Assembly (NCBI GenBank): GCA_024291935.2
Contig: CM044308.1
Coordinates: 121,050,501 to 121,114,500, forward strand
DNA: 64,000 bases
Origin: Okapia johnstoni
Taxonomy: Eukaryota > Chordata > Mammalia > Artiodactyla > Giraffidae
Reading direction: 5' to 3'
The notes under the pieces: generated by a model
Told to the model about the DNA's origin: nothing
The model's input: the letters and a program-made list of their open reading frames with translations, nothing else
Databases searched by the model: none
Translations under genes and position numbers: made by a program
Part shown: piece by piece, positions 34,942 through 46,834 of the stretch
Layout of the letters: the number at the start of each line of letters is the position of its first letter
Numbering within the stretch: position 1 is the stretch's first letter

Positions 34942-35481
34942 TGAAGGAAGTACACATACCCTCACTTCACGTGAGACACAACTCTACCATAACCCAGTTG
35001 CTGGGGGAAGCACACTGATTGAAACCGCCCACCCTGGCCAGGCACCATAGTAACCATTCACATGAGTTGTTTAATGACAGGAGATCCTGTTAAGGAATAC
35101 GGAACTAATAAGCCACCACCAACTGGAAGAGTTTGGAAAGGTCAAAAAGAGACACCACGTGTCCGTCCACTTCCCAGAATCCCTCTTGCTAGCATCCATC
35201 TTGGCTGAGCAATGCGTGCGCCACCAGGAAAGACTCTGAATTAGAATGATTGGCCAAAGACAACCCGGAAACTAATCCCATCACCATAAAACCTGAGACT
35301 GTGAGCCACGCGACAGAGCTGTTCTCCTGGGTTCCCTTACCCTACTGCTCTCCACCCAGGTGCCCTTTCCCAATAAAATTTCTTGCTTTGTCAGCAAATG
35401 TGTCTCCTCGGACAATTCATTTCCGAGTGTTAGACAACAGCCCAGTTTTGGGCCCTGGAAGGGGGCCCCCTTCCTGCAACA
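34942..35481 (+). mobile_element. Solo LTR of a ruminant endogenous retrovirus
   Basis: About 540 bp begins tgaaggaagtacac, has an AATAAA signal at 35372-35377, then 'tgctttgtcagcaaatgtg', and ends 'ccccttcctgcaaca' (TG...CA ends). The layout U3, poly(A) signal, U5 fits a class I-like LTR. No primer-binding site, gag, pol or env follows; L2 resumes directly. It is a solo LTR, presumably left by recombination between two LTRs. The family (perhaps BTLTR1-like) and the left edge are uncertain because no clean short duplication is visible. Confidence 0.7.
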
Positions 35482-35744
35482 CTATATCATGCAGCAGTCT
35501 CTTCCCCAATCCTTTGTGCTTTCTATGACCCTTACTTTCCTTTATTTTTCCCCATAAATTCATCCTACCTTATATACTATATACTTGTCTGTTTTTGTTC
35601 ACTGGCTAGGTCCCCAAAGTGGTGCTCTCCATGAAGGTCAGGACGGTTTACTGCTATATCCCCAGTACAAAGGACAATACCTAGCACAGAGTAGCAAAAT
35701 AACTAATATTTGTTACATGAAAGAAAAAAAATGAATATCATACA

Positions 35745-36748
35745 TATCATACATGACTACTGGAAAAAACAAAGCTTTGACTAGAATGACCTTTGTCAGC
35801 AAAGTAATGTTTCTGCTTTTTAATATGCTGTCGAGGTTGGTCATAGCTTTTCTTTCAAGAAGCAAGTGTCTTTTAATTTCATAGCTGCAGTCCCCATCTT
35901 CAGGGATTTTGGAGCCCAAGAAAATAGTCTGTCACTGTTTCCATTGTTTCCCCATCTATTTGCCATGAAGTGGTGGGACCAGATGCCATGATCTTAGTTT
36001 TCTGAATGTTGAGTTTTAAGCCAACTTTTTCACTCTCCTCTTTCATTTTCATTAAGAGGCTCTTTAGTTCTTCTTCACTTTCTGCCATAAGGTTGGTATC
36101 ATCTGAATATCTGAGGTTATTGATATTTCTCCCGGCAATCTTGATTCCAGCCTGTGCTTCCTCCAGCCCAGCATTTCTCATGATGTACTCTGCATATAAG
36201 TTAAAAAAGCAGGGTGACAATATACAGCCTTGATGTACTCCTTTCCCGATTTGGAACCAGTCTGTTGTTCCATATCTAGTTCTAACTGTTGTTTCTTGAC
36301 CTGCATACAGATTTCTCAAGAGGCAGATCAGGTGGTCTGGTATTCCCATCTCTTTAAGAATTTCCCACAGTTTGTTGTGATCCACACAGTCAAAGACTTT
36401 GGAAAACTCAGTAGTGGCCATAGGACTGGAAAAAGTCAGTTTTCATTCCAATTCCAAAGAAAAGCAATGCCAAAGAATGTTTAAACTACCACACAATTGC
36501 ATTCATCTCACATGCTAGGAGGGCAATGTTCAAAATTCTCCAAGCCAGGCTTCAACAGTATGTGAACCGTGAACTTCCAGATGTTCAAACTGGATTTAGA
36601 AAAGGCAGAGAAACCAGAGATCAAATTGCCAACATCTGCTGGATCATCGAAAAAGCAAGAGGGTTCCAGAAAAACATCTACTTCTGCTTTATTGACTATG
36701 CCAAAGCCTTTTACTGAGTGGATCACAACAAACTGTGGAAAATCAGGT
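35745..36748 (-). mobile_element. BovB LINE with internal inversion (two halves facing each other)
   Basis: 35745-36400 is antisense BovB (RT motif A to the C-terminal domain; open frame 35900-36421 with motif C YSDD). 36401-36748 is sense BovB covering the adjacent upstream piece, from 'tggaaaactcag' to 'caacaaactgtgg'. The 'gtggatcacaacaaactgtg' region is present in both halves. The arrangement is that of a 5' inversion. Unusually, the BovB 3' tail is missing at the left end, which stops at 'catacatgactactgg' beside an L2 3' end. Confidence 0.88.
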
Positions 36749-37289
36749 GCAATATTAAACATAATTTTTAAAAACATTGTATGTAAACTTCAACTTCTGG
36801 CATGAAATAGGTACTTAGATTAACTCTTTCACTGAAAATAATTTAGAATATTATTTTAAAATCTTCTTTAACATATCCAGAAGTTAGCAAAAATTATGCA
36901 ATATTCACACCAAAGAAACTAAGTCAAGGCAGAAGCCCCAGAGAAGTAAGGTGAATACTGAAGCTAGCTTTTGCTTTGAGGGCATTTGCTAACTGCCCTG
37001 ACTGATTTGGAGATCAAGAGACAAAGTGCTGAGTATTCCCAAGTAGGAATCTAGTTAGTGATACCCTGATAAAGCAGGGACTTTTCAAACCACCACCTCA
37101 CAGTAAAGGTAAACTGGAAATGTCACCCTCTCAACTTCAAATACTAGAAAAATCACCTGCTTTAAATCACAATGGAGATGGGAAAAAAATCCCCCCAGGG
37201 GTTCATAACCTCAATGTGGCTCACACAAAAGATTGCAACCCATATTCATACAATCTGTAAAGAGAAAATTCATGCTAAGAATTTAGTTG
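36749..37289. other. No recognised feature
   Basis: AT-rich, single-copy-looking. No gene or named repeat supported. Confidence 0.5.
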
Positions 37290-40110
37290 AAAGTTCTTTT
37301 AATTTAGTTCTTCTGGATAATACCCTTAGGACACCCAAAAGAAGCAGACTCAAAATGCTTTCTGGATAAATCCAAGCCTTATTTTAGGCTTCAAATAATC
37401 TTCCACAAAAAATTTCAAGGGTAATTATAGCTCATAGTCAAAATTATAAAGTATACAAGGAAAGAAGACACCATGAGCTATAGTCAGTGGAAACAAAAGA
37501 TAACAGAACTACAAAATCAGATATGTGAACCACCTATGTTCAGGCTATAAAATCAGTTTGTTTATTAAGAAATGAAAGACCTGAAAATCTAAGCAAAAGG
37601 AAAAAAAAAGCAGATTGAAAAACAATCAAACCAAACATCTAGAAATTAAAAATATAAACTCAATGGATCAGACTAATAGAATAAATCCAGGGGAAATCAA
37701 TACTAGTAAATTAGAATATAAACATCAAAATAATTTTCCATAATGAAACACAGAGAAGCTAGAGATGAAAAATGTAAGAGCATTCCTAGCCACAGCAATC
37801 AGACAGGAAATAAAAGGAATCCAATTGGAAGAAAAGAGGCGAAACTGTCACTGGCTGCAGATGACTCTATACTATATGTAGAAAATCCTCAAGATGCCAC
37901 CAAAATACTACTGCAATAATTGAATTCCATACAGTTTCTGAATACAATATTAATATACAGAAATATGTTGCATTTCTATACACTAATAAATTATCAGGAA
38001 AAAAAAACAAGAAGACAATCCCATTTACAATTGCATCAAAAAGAATAAAAACACCTAAGAATAAATCTGAGACTTGGACTATAAGACATTGATGAAAGAA
38101 ATTGAAGACAACACAAACAAATGAAAAAATAGACTGTGCTCATGGATTGGAAGGATTAAAGTTGTTAAAATCATTATATTACTCAAGACAACCTACAGAT
38201 TCAATGCAATCCCTACCAAACACCAAGGGCATATTTCATAGAACTAGAACAAAGAATCCTAACACTTGTATGGAAATGCAAAAGGTCCTGAATAGTCAAA
38301 GCAATGGCAGAAAAAAAGTTGGAGGCATCATGCTCCTTGATTTCTAGACTCATCAGAACAGTATGATACTGGCATAAAAAGACACATAGATAGCTCAGAA
38401 ATAAACTCACACTTATACAGTTAATGTATTACAAAAAAGGCAAGAATATACAATGGAGTAAAGGCAGCTTCTTCAATAAATGATGCTGGGAAAGCTAGAT
38501 GGCTACATGCAAAAGAATCAAACCAAATAACTTTCTCACACCACATACAGAAATAAACTCAAATATGGATTAAAGACTTAAATATAAGACCTGAAACAAA
38601 AAAACTCCCAGAAGAAAACACAGGCAGCATACTCTGTGGCATTGGTCTCAACAATATCTTTTTTGGACCTGTCTCTTTAGGCAAGGGAAACAAAAGCAAA
38701 AATAAACAAATGAGATGCAATCAAACTAAAAAGTTTTTGTACAGTGAAGAACATCATCAATAAAATGAAAAGGCAGCCTACTGAATGGGAAAAGATATTT
38801 ACAAATGATATACCCAATAATAGGTTAATATTCAAAATACAAAGAACTCATACAACTCAACATTCAAAAAAAAAAAAACTTGATTAGACAATGGACATGA
38901 ATAGACATTTTTCCAAAGGCAACATACTGATGGCCGAAAGGCACGTGAAAAGATTTTCAACATCACTAATAAACAAGGAAATGCAAATCAAACCACAAAG
39001 AGATACCACCTCACACCTGTCAGAATGGCTATCATCAAAAAGGCCATAAATAACAAGTGTTCACGAGAATGTGGAGAAAGGGAATCTTCTTGTACTGTCT
39101 GGGGTTGTAAAATGGTATAGCCACTATGGAAACAGTATGGGGGGTTCCTCAAAAAATTAAATAACAGAACTGCCGCAAGATCCAGCCATTTCACTTCTGG
39201 GTATTCATTCACCCTAAGAAAACAAAAACTAATTCAAAAAAATATATATGCACCTCAGTGTTCACTGAAGCATTATTTACAATAATCAAAACATAGAAGC
39301 AACCTAAATGTCCATCAATAGATGAATGGATAAAGCAGCTGTGGTATATATATGTACATACATACATACATACATGTGTGTACATGCTCAGTTGCTTCAA
39401 TCGTGTCCAACTCTTTGTGACCCCATGGACTGTAGCCTACCAGGCTCCACTGTCCATGGGATTCTTCAGGCGAGAATACTGGAATAGGTTGCCATTTCCT
39501 TCCCCAGGGGATCTTTCCAACCCAGGGATCAAACCCATGTCTGTTGCATCTCCTGCATTGCTGGTGAATTCTTTACCCACTGAGCCACCTGGGAAGCCCC
39601 ATATACATACATACAATGGAATATTACTCGGCCATAAAAAAATGGAAACCTTCCCATTTGTGACAACATGGATGGATCTAGAGGGTATTATGTTAAGTGA
39701 AGTAAATTAGTCACAGAAAGGCAGATACCATATGATGTAATTTATATGTGGAATCTAAAAAACAAAATAAACAAAGAAAAATGAAAACAGACTCATCAAT
39801 ACAGAGAAAGAAATGGGTGGTTGCCAGAGGGGTGGTGGACTAGCAAGGCGGGCGGAAGGGACTAGATGAATAGGTTAGGAAGTACAAACATTTAGTTACA
39901 AAATGAGTAAGTCATGGGGATGTAATTTACAGCATAAGGGATATGGTCAACAATATTGTAATAACTGTGTACGGGGACAAATGGTTACTAGATTATTGTG
40001 GTAATCCCTTCATAATGCGTGCAAATGTCAAATCACTAGGTGACATACCTAAAACTAACATAATACTGGGTACATCAACTGTATTTCAATTTAAAAGATA
40101 TGAGAGTTAA
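37290..40110 (+). mobile_element. Old L1 with large internal deletion, 3' end intact
   Basis: 37290-37790 resembles an old L1 5' region ('aagaagcagactcaaaatgc', 'gcaaaaggaaaaaaaaagc'). It jumps at about 37790 into ORF2 near the RT active site ('ctggctgcagatgactct'), then follows ORF2 to its end. The 3' untranslated region ends 'acatcaactgtatttcaatt' at about 40100. A Bov-tA interrupts it at 39382-39599. All frames are broken. Confidence 0.8.
39382..39599 (-). mobile_element. Bov-tA SINE, antisense
   Basis: Begins 'catgctcagttgcttcaatc' and ends 'tgagccacctgggaagcccc'. It sits in a 'catacatacata' tract that occurs on both sides, consistent with a duplicated target. Confidence 0.92.
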
Positions 40111-40854
40111 GAGACATGAAAGATACAACGAACAGGTCTACTATTTAATTAGACTTCTAGAAGAGGAGAGGAAAAAAGGATAAAGGGGCAATATCTGAAG
40201 ATATAAAGAATGAGTATTGGCCCAGTATATATATAATTACTTTATAAGAAACTGCTTTATCTTTTTTCAAATTGGTTATTTCTGTCTTTTTACATCTTTT
40301 AAAAAAATTTATTCATTTTTAAATTCTTTTTTACATCTTTTCATCATTCTTTAAGCACCTTCTTACTTTCAGGTACAAGATGGTCTAGGATCATCTTTTA
40401 TATCCTTTCCCCAGCTTGAAATCGCAACTCTAGTTCCTTTTAGGGGGTAACAGTATTTGGAAACATATATTTTGGTACTAGCTATGCTCACTGACATTGA
40501 ATATTATTACCTCAAGGCCTTCTCAACAGACATAGCTAGAGAATGTATGTACGAAAATATGTATATTTGTGGTGAAACATACACACATACACACATTTCA
40601 TCTCTATTTCTATGTGTGTGTATATCTCCACAGATACAGAAAACCATGTGTTCACAATGATAACCTCTAATTTCAACCCATTCTGGGTTTCTTCCTTTCT
40701 ATACATGTAACTCTATTACAATAGTAAGCAACTTGGTTCCTGTTATCCTTAATGTATTTACTTCCTATTATCTTTAATATATCCTGAATATGAACAGTTT
40801 TCCATTTGTAATCAATTCCCCATCATCCCACCCCAACCCTGCTCTCCTCACCCT
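40111..40854. other. No recognised gene; AT-rich with short CA/TG runs
   Basis: A 67-codon frame at 40457-40660 spans a (CA)n-like run and has no motif. Nothing else is supported. Confidence 0.45.
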
Positions 40855-41390
40855 GCTTGGACACCAATGCCCCTCACTTGGTCAGAGCTACCTCTACTCT
40901 TTGCAAATACTCTCCTAACCTGAGTTCAGTCTCTAATAACCATAATATGATGACACTATTACCTTTCTACATGGAATCCCTGCTCACTCTTTTTAGGCTC
41001 TTATATCCCCCACCATACCACCCACCACCGACCCCTCTCCTGTTTGTGGATACCTTCCTTACCTCACTTGGGCTCTGACAATCAATATCAGGATGCCCTC
41101 TCATGTGGATACCATCTTCACTTGATTCAAGCTCTCACAACCTGTGCCAAGATGCCTGCAATATAGGGACACCTTCCTCACCTTGTTTTGGCTTTGACAT
41201 TCCACAACGGGACAGAGCTAATGCTTCCATGACCCCATGAAAACATCTTTTTCCCTATTCCAGGCTACCCTCACACATGGATATTCTCCTTACTCCATTT
41301 GGATCACCTCTCTACATGGATATTCCCCACCGATACAGATACTCTCAATATCTGACATTAAAGTGCTCTTTTTACATGGATAGTCGCATC
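40855..41390 (+). repeat. Degenerate tandem repeat, period about 59-60 bp
   Basis: The phrase family tgtggataccttcctta / tgtggataccatcttca / agggacaccttcctca, each followed about 20 bp later by gggctctgaca / aagctctcaca / ggctttgacat, recurs at 41045, 41104 and about 41163. A weaker unit precedes them at about 40970. Shorter 'acatggatatt' echoes occur at about 41275, 41316 and 41378. The units are C+T rich. Not a known satellite that I recognise. Confidence 0.55.
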
Positions 41391-41974
41391 TCTAGGCTCC
41401 AACAATCTGCGTTGGAAATCACACAGAGTATGTTCTCAGATCATTGTGAACTTAAGCTAATATTCAATATTTAAGAGATAACTAGAAAGTCACCATTTGT
41501 TTGAAAATTATATAATTTGCTTCCATAAGATCCATGGATCAAAATGTCATCAGAGCGGAAAACAGAGACTATTTTGAACTAATGATAAGGAAAACACTAC
41601 CTATCAAAAATTTGTGGGACACAGTTAAAGCCACACTTAGAATAAATTTTTACCTCTAACTGGATACATTAAAAAGAGAAAAAGTTTTTAAAAATCAATG
41701 TTTTAAGCATTTATCTCAGAAAGTAAGATAAAGAACAGAAAATTGAATCAAAAAGGCAGAAGGAAGAAAATAATGAGAAGAAACTAATGAATGAAAAAAT
41801 AAATATACAACAACGAAAATCAACTAAGCCAATGAAAAGTCTAGTTTAAAAAAAAAATGACCAATAAAATAAATCAACCCTGGTGTGAAAAGAGAAATCA
41901 TAAATTACTACTACTTAAGGAATGAAAATGGTATACTGTTATAAATTATACGGATTCAAAACTAACCAAAAGGG

Positions 41975-42257
41975 GGGCTTCCCTGGTGGTCCAGTGATTA
42001 AGAATCTGCCTGCCAATGCAGGCCATATGGGTTCAATCCCTGATCCAGTAAGATCCCACATACAGCAGAGCAACTAAGCCCACACGCCACAACTACTGAG
42101 CCTGTGCTCCTAGAGTCAGTCAGAGAAGCCATGACAATGAAAAGCTCACAAAGCAACTATAGGGTAGCCACTGCTCGCTGCAACTAGAAAAAAGCCTGCA
42201 GGCCGAAACGAAGACCCAGTGCAGCCAAAAATAAATAAATAAATAAATAAATAAAAA
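41975..42257 (+). mobile_element. CHR-2/ART2A-like SINE
   Basis: Starts ggcttccctggtggtccag and ends in a TAAA-repeat tail ('ataaataaataaataaa'). Flanks aaaactaaccaa (41958-41969) and aaaaataaccaa (42253-42264) are a probable target-site duplication. Confidence 0.92.
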
Positions 42258-42565
42258 TAACCAATTTGAAGAAAAACCTGTGCTAACGAATTTTAAAATT
42301 TAAAATAAACTCTTAGAAAAATAGAAACTATCAAAATTCTTATAAGAAGAAACAGAACAAAAATTCTGAATAGACCTTTATTTCTTAAAAAATTTGAATT
42401 CATAATTAAGAATTTTCCCATGAAAGTCTAGTCCAGGTGGCTTCAACAATTAAATCTAACATTTAGGGAAAAAAAATAACACCAATATTATACAACATAT
42501 TCCAGAGACTAGAAAAAGAGGAAACAGATCTCAATTCTCTTTATAAAGCAACCATAACTTAGACA

Positions 42566-43289
42566 CCGAAAAGAGGAGAGTGAAAAAGTTGGCTTAAAGC
42601 TCAACGTTCAGAAAACTAAGATCATGGCATCTGGTCCCATCACTTCATGGGAAATAGATGGGGAAACAGTGGAAACAGTGTCAGACTTTATTTTTTTGGG
42701 GCTCCAAAATCACTGCTGATGGTGATTGCAGCCATGAAATTAAAAGACGGTTACTCCTTGGAAGGAAGGTTATGGCCAACCTAGATAGCATATTTAAAAG
42801 CAGAGACATTACTGTGCCAACAAAAGTCCATCTAGTCAAGGCTATGGTTTTTCCAGTGGTCATGTATGGATGTGAGAGTTGGACGGTGAAGAAAGCTGAG
42901 CGCCGAAGAATTGATGCTTTTGAACTGTGGTGTTGGAGAAGACTCTTGAGAGTCCCTTGGACTGCAAGGAGATCCAATCAATCCATCCTAACGGAGATCA
43001 ATCCTGGGTGTTCATTGGAAGGACTGATGTTGAAGCTGAAACTCCAATACTTTGGCCAGCTCATGTGAAGAGTTGACTCATTGGAAAAGACCCTAATGCT
43101 GGGTAGGATTGGGGGCAGGAGGAGAAGGGGACGACAGAGGATGAGATGGCTGGATGGCATCACCGACTCGATGGACATGGGTTTGGGTGGACTCTGGGAG
43201 TTGGTGATGGACAGGGAGGCCTAGCGTGCTGCGATTCATGGGGTCGCAAAGAGTCGGACACGACTGAGCGACCGAACTGAACTGAACTA
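42566..43289 (+). mobile_element. BovB LINE 3' end, sense
   Basis: Starts at 'gaggagagtgaaaaagttgg' downstream of RT motif C and runs to 'aactgaactgaac'. The open frame 42658-43068 holds the C-terminal domain (GSKITADGDCSHEIKRRLLL, then MYGCESWTVKKAERR) and ends LQYFGQLM. It is out of frame with the preceding part because of an extra base in a G/T-run at about 42690. Well preserved, so relatively young. Confidence 0.92.
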
Positions 43290-43515
43290 AAGAAAAGAAA
43301 ATACAGTCTAATCTCCTAATCAATCTAGATGTAAAGTGCCAAAAGGAAATATTAGCAAACTAAATAATACATCATAGTTAAGTTAAAAATTATTCCAGAA
43401 AATAATATTAAGTTTAAAACTAGAAAATCAATCTTTATGACTTTGGTACAGACAAAATTTTCTCAAACAGGACACACAAAACTCTAACTTTTAAGGTCTG
43501 ACACATCTGACTATA

Positions 43516-43728
43516 TTAAAGTGGTCCAGTGGTTAAGAATCCTCCTCCCAGGGAACATAGGTCCAATCCCAGGTCCGGAAGAATCCAACATGCTGTGGGG
43601 CAGCTAAGCCCATGTGCCACAACTGCTGAACCGTGCACCACAGCAAAGAGTAGCCCCCACTTGCTGCAACTAGAGAAAGCCTGCATGCAGCAACAAAGAC
43701 CCAGCGCAGCCAAAAATAATTTTAAAAA
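43516..43728 (+). mobile_element. CHR-2/ART2A-like SINE, head truncated
   Basis: Starts at 'aaagtggtccagtggttaag' without the usual ggcttccctgg and ends 'cgcagccaaaaataatttta'. Confidence 0.85.
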
Positions 43729-45084
43729 GAAACTTAAAAAAAAATTTTTAAGAGTGAGAAGTAAGGACATGGAAACAAATCTTTTGAAAGAAGAAAAAAG
43801 TGTTACAAATAGTAATTAGAAGAAGGGCTTTTTAAGATGAGAGAGACTAAAGGGATATTTTTGACTACTGATAATAAAGATCCAGTAAAAAAACAAAATG
43901 GAAAAGCTAAAGATGCAGAAGAGACAATAACCTATGGAATTACATCTCTTAAGAAAGCAGAAAGAAAAAAAAATAAAGAAAGCAGAAAGAGATGTAATTT
44001 AGGTCACATGTAGAGGGGTCAGTCTTTGACAGGAGGATGGGAGGAAAAGACAGATACAGATGAGCCTGTAGAACTGGTATTTGCAAGGAGAGGAAATTTG
44101 CATTCAACTGCTCCTATTTTCTCTATGAATTATTGAGGCAAGCTGCAGTAAGGAAGGAGAGGACATCAGGAAGTCTACACAGACAAAAATGTATGAAATA
44201 GAAAATAAAGACTGTAGAAGAGTGAACATACTAGGAAAAAATGAGTTAATGACAGCTCTGTTGAGGTTGATTATCATGATTTTCAGGGAACCCTCAAACC
44301 TGGTTATGGATCTTTCTTGAGCAATGCTCAGTTGTTTGCAAGTAGTAACAGAGAAAGTGGGGGCTAGAGTTTTGTTAGGCAGAAGGTAAACAAAGAGAGA
44401 AGGGCAAAGGTCCTGATCATATATACAAGAGCAGGATTAAAATGAAGAATGGTAAAATCTAGACAGAATAAACCTGAGAGTAAAAATAAAAGGGAACCAA
44501 TGGAATGAAGGTGTTAATGAAATCAAATGAATTTGGAGAACAGGAAGATGTGGCTGATGAATGGGATGTCTGAATTAGACATCTGTCTGAATTTAGAAGT
44601 GGGGGAATTTTGAGTAATTATAAGATATTTGGACAGAAGTAACACTTTGGCAGCAGAGAAGCAGAAAATGCTAGGAACTTGAGCTAAGATGCTCTTTGCT
44701 TATTAGCAGTTATTTAAGATACTGTTTCTCACATGACTGCCTAGAGGAGGCTAAATCCATATTACATTCCAACAGAAGCAAATTCAAGTAGATCTATAAA
44801 TATATACTAGACCAGTTAATAAGATGCACATGTAACAGTAGGCTGATACAAAAAGGGAAAATAAAGTCATTCAGTTGTATTTGAATTTAACTCACATCTC
44901 TCTTCTCAATCATTAAAAGTTGATAATCACCCTCTTCCAGTTTGGATATATAACAATAAAAACAAACTAAGTTATATTTGGCATATCTCAAGCACTATAA
45001 GTTTAAGTAATCATTACTATTTGTTCCTCACTATATGGAAAGGGCATTTGCTGGCTAACAAGTCACTGCAACAAATGTCATTTA
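43729..45084. other. Purine-rich stretch, no recognised gene
   Basis: From about 43800 to 44700 the + strand is G+A biased, with stops in all frames. It may be an ancient repeat beyond recognition. Confidence 0.4.
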
Positions 45085-45830
45085 AAAACAAGGGATTAAT
45101 TCCCAAAATATACAAATAGCTCAAAACAGCTCAATATCAAGAAAATAAACAGCCCAATCAAAAAATGGGCAGAAGACCTAAATACTTTTCTCCAAAGAAG
45201 ACAAAGATATGGCCAACAGTAACAGGAAAAGATGCTCAATAGGACTAATTATTAGAGAAACATGGATCAAAATTACAATGAGGTACTACCTTCACACAAG
45301 TCAGAATGGCCATCATTAAAAAAACCCACAAATAATAAATGCTGGAGAGGGTGTAGAGAAAAGGGAAGACTCTTACACAGTTGGTGGGAATGTAAATTGG
45401 TACAACTACTATGGAAAACAGTATGGAGAGTCCTCAAAAAATTAAAAATAGGGCTGCCATATGATCCAGCAACCCCACTCCTGGGCATATGTCTGCAGAA
45501 AATCATGATGTGAAAAGATCCATGCACCCAGTGCTCATTGCAGCACTATTCACAGCAGCCAAGACATGGAAGCAGCCTGAATGTTCACTGCTAGATGGAT
45601 GGGTGAAGAAGGTGGGGTACATATACACCATGCAACACTACTCACAAAAAAAGAACAAAAGAATGCCATTTGCAGCAACACCGATAGACCTAGATATTAT
45701 CATACTAAGTGAAGTAAGTCAGAGAAAAATACATCGTATTGCTTATATCTTCAGGATATATATCTGAATCACTGCTATACATGAGAATAATACAACAGTA
45801 TAAATCAAAAAATAATAATATAAAAACAAA
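45085..45830 (+). mobile_element. L1 3' end of ORF2, 5'-truncated
   Basis: 'aagggattaattcccaaaat', 'caatcaaaaaatgggcagaa', 'cattgcagcactattcac' and 'ctaagtgaagtaagtcagag' are the C-terminal end of L1 ORF2 and what follows. The frames 45262-45513 and 45489-45767 ([18 protein letters not shown], then VSQRKIHR) are pieces of it joined by a frameshift. Confidence 0.82.
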
Positions 45831-45965
45831 GGCAACTAGGATTTTTAGCAATGCAAATTTTATATATTTATTTGAACAAGTGAGAAATGTCCCCAAATTA
45901 TCTTATTGTATTTCAACAAAATTTTAAAGTTTTGATTTATATAGCAAATTGAAAAGTTTCCTCTC

Positions 45966-46127
45966 AGTTTAAGTATTTATTTGGTTGCACCAGGTCTTAG
46001 TTGCAGCATGCGGGATATTTAATTGTGGCATGTGGCATCTAGTTCCCTGACCAGGGATTAAATCCAGGGCCCTGTATTGGAAAGGTGGAGTCTTAACTAC
46101 AAGACCACCAGGGAAGTTCCCCTCCTT
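45966..46127 (-). mobile_element. CHR-2/ART2A-like SINE, antisense, internally deleted
   Basis: Begins 'tatttatttggttgcaccag' and ends 'agaccaccagggaagttccc'. About half of the body is missing. Confidence 0.85.
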
Positions 46128-46287
46128 TCACTTTAAATTGTCACCTTTATTTCCAAATGGAAATATCTTGTTTTTTATTACAAAAGTATTAATATGCTCA
46201 TTATACAAATCACAGTAAAAATAAGAATCAAAACTCTACCTGCTGGTGTTCTATGTAATAAAATACTCATATATTTTCCAATCAACG

Positions 46288-46420
46288 AGACGGTGGCATG
46301 GCATCACTGACTCAATGGACATGAGTTTAAGCAAGCTCCAGGAGATGGTGAAAGACAGGAAGGCCTGGCGTGCTGCAGTCTGTGGGACTGCAAAGAGTTA
46401 GACATGACTGAGTGACTATA
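46288..46420 (+). mobile_element. BovB 3' tail, 133 bp, sense
   Basis: 'gacggtggcatggcatcact' through 'tgctgcagtctgtgggac' to 'acatgactgagtgac'. Very short 5'-truncated copy. Confidence 0.85.
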
Positions 46421-46834
46421 AAACAGTAACATATAGATAAGACATAAAAGTGTAAAATGCAGGACATAAACACATTTTCTTAAAATTTAGATGAGTATTC
46501 AGTTTCCTAAGAGTTATAACAGTTTCTCACCTTATGTAAATTGTTAACCACTTTACCTAAGCAACATCAGAGCTAAAGTCTCCCTTATCCTCTCACCAGT
46601 TATAATCAGAAAAGTAGGCATACCATCTATAAACATTAATTAATGAAGCCAAAGACATTAATCTTGCTTGCTTTCAACGAGGGCAGAGGCTAATTAGTAG
46701 ACTTGTTGGCAGACCAATAGTTACAATTATACTGGCTTTTCCAGTGGCTGAAATTTTTTTGATGAACAAAGAATTTATAACCTGAATATAGAAAAATTCC
46801 TATGAATCAATAAAAAAGACAGAAAACACAAGTA
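46421..46834. other. No recognised feature
   Basis: AT-rich DNA between a BovB tail and an L1M fossil. Nothing supported. Confidence 0.5.

Larger units (their letters stand above)
33540..35730 (+). mobile_element. L2 LINE, long 3' section with three insertions
   Basis: Pieces at 33540-34140, 34741-34941 and 35482-35730 are in L2 order: 'gttctgaacttagaatgac', 'ctatcaccctagtccatctt', 'acccaatggcttcccattat', 'ttttgttcactggctagg', 'atatccccagtacaaagg' and 'ctaatatttgttacatga'. They are separated by an L1 3' end, a SINE within it, and a solo LTR. Confidence 0.75.
41500..43512 (+). mobile_element. Ancient L1M ORF2 region, split by a SINE and a BovB
   Basis: Three pieces (41500-41974, 42258-42565, 43290-43512) follow L1 ORF2 order: 'caaaaatttgtgggacacag', 'gaacagaaaattgaatcaaa', 'caatattatacaacatattc', 'atattagcaaactaaataa' and 'ctcaaacaggacacac'. 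Badly decayed. Confidence 0.6.

Noticed and set aside
40855..41390. CRISPR-like array
   Set aside because: The repeats are degenerate and contiguous, without equal unique spacers, and the DNA is mammalian.
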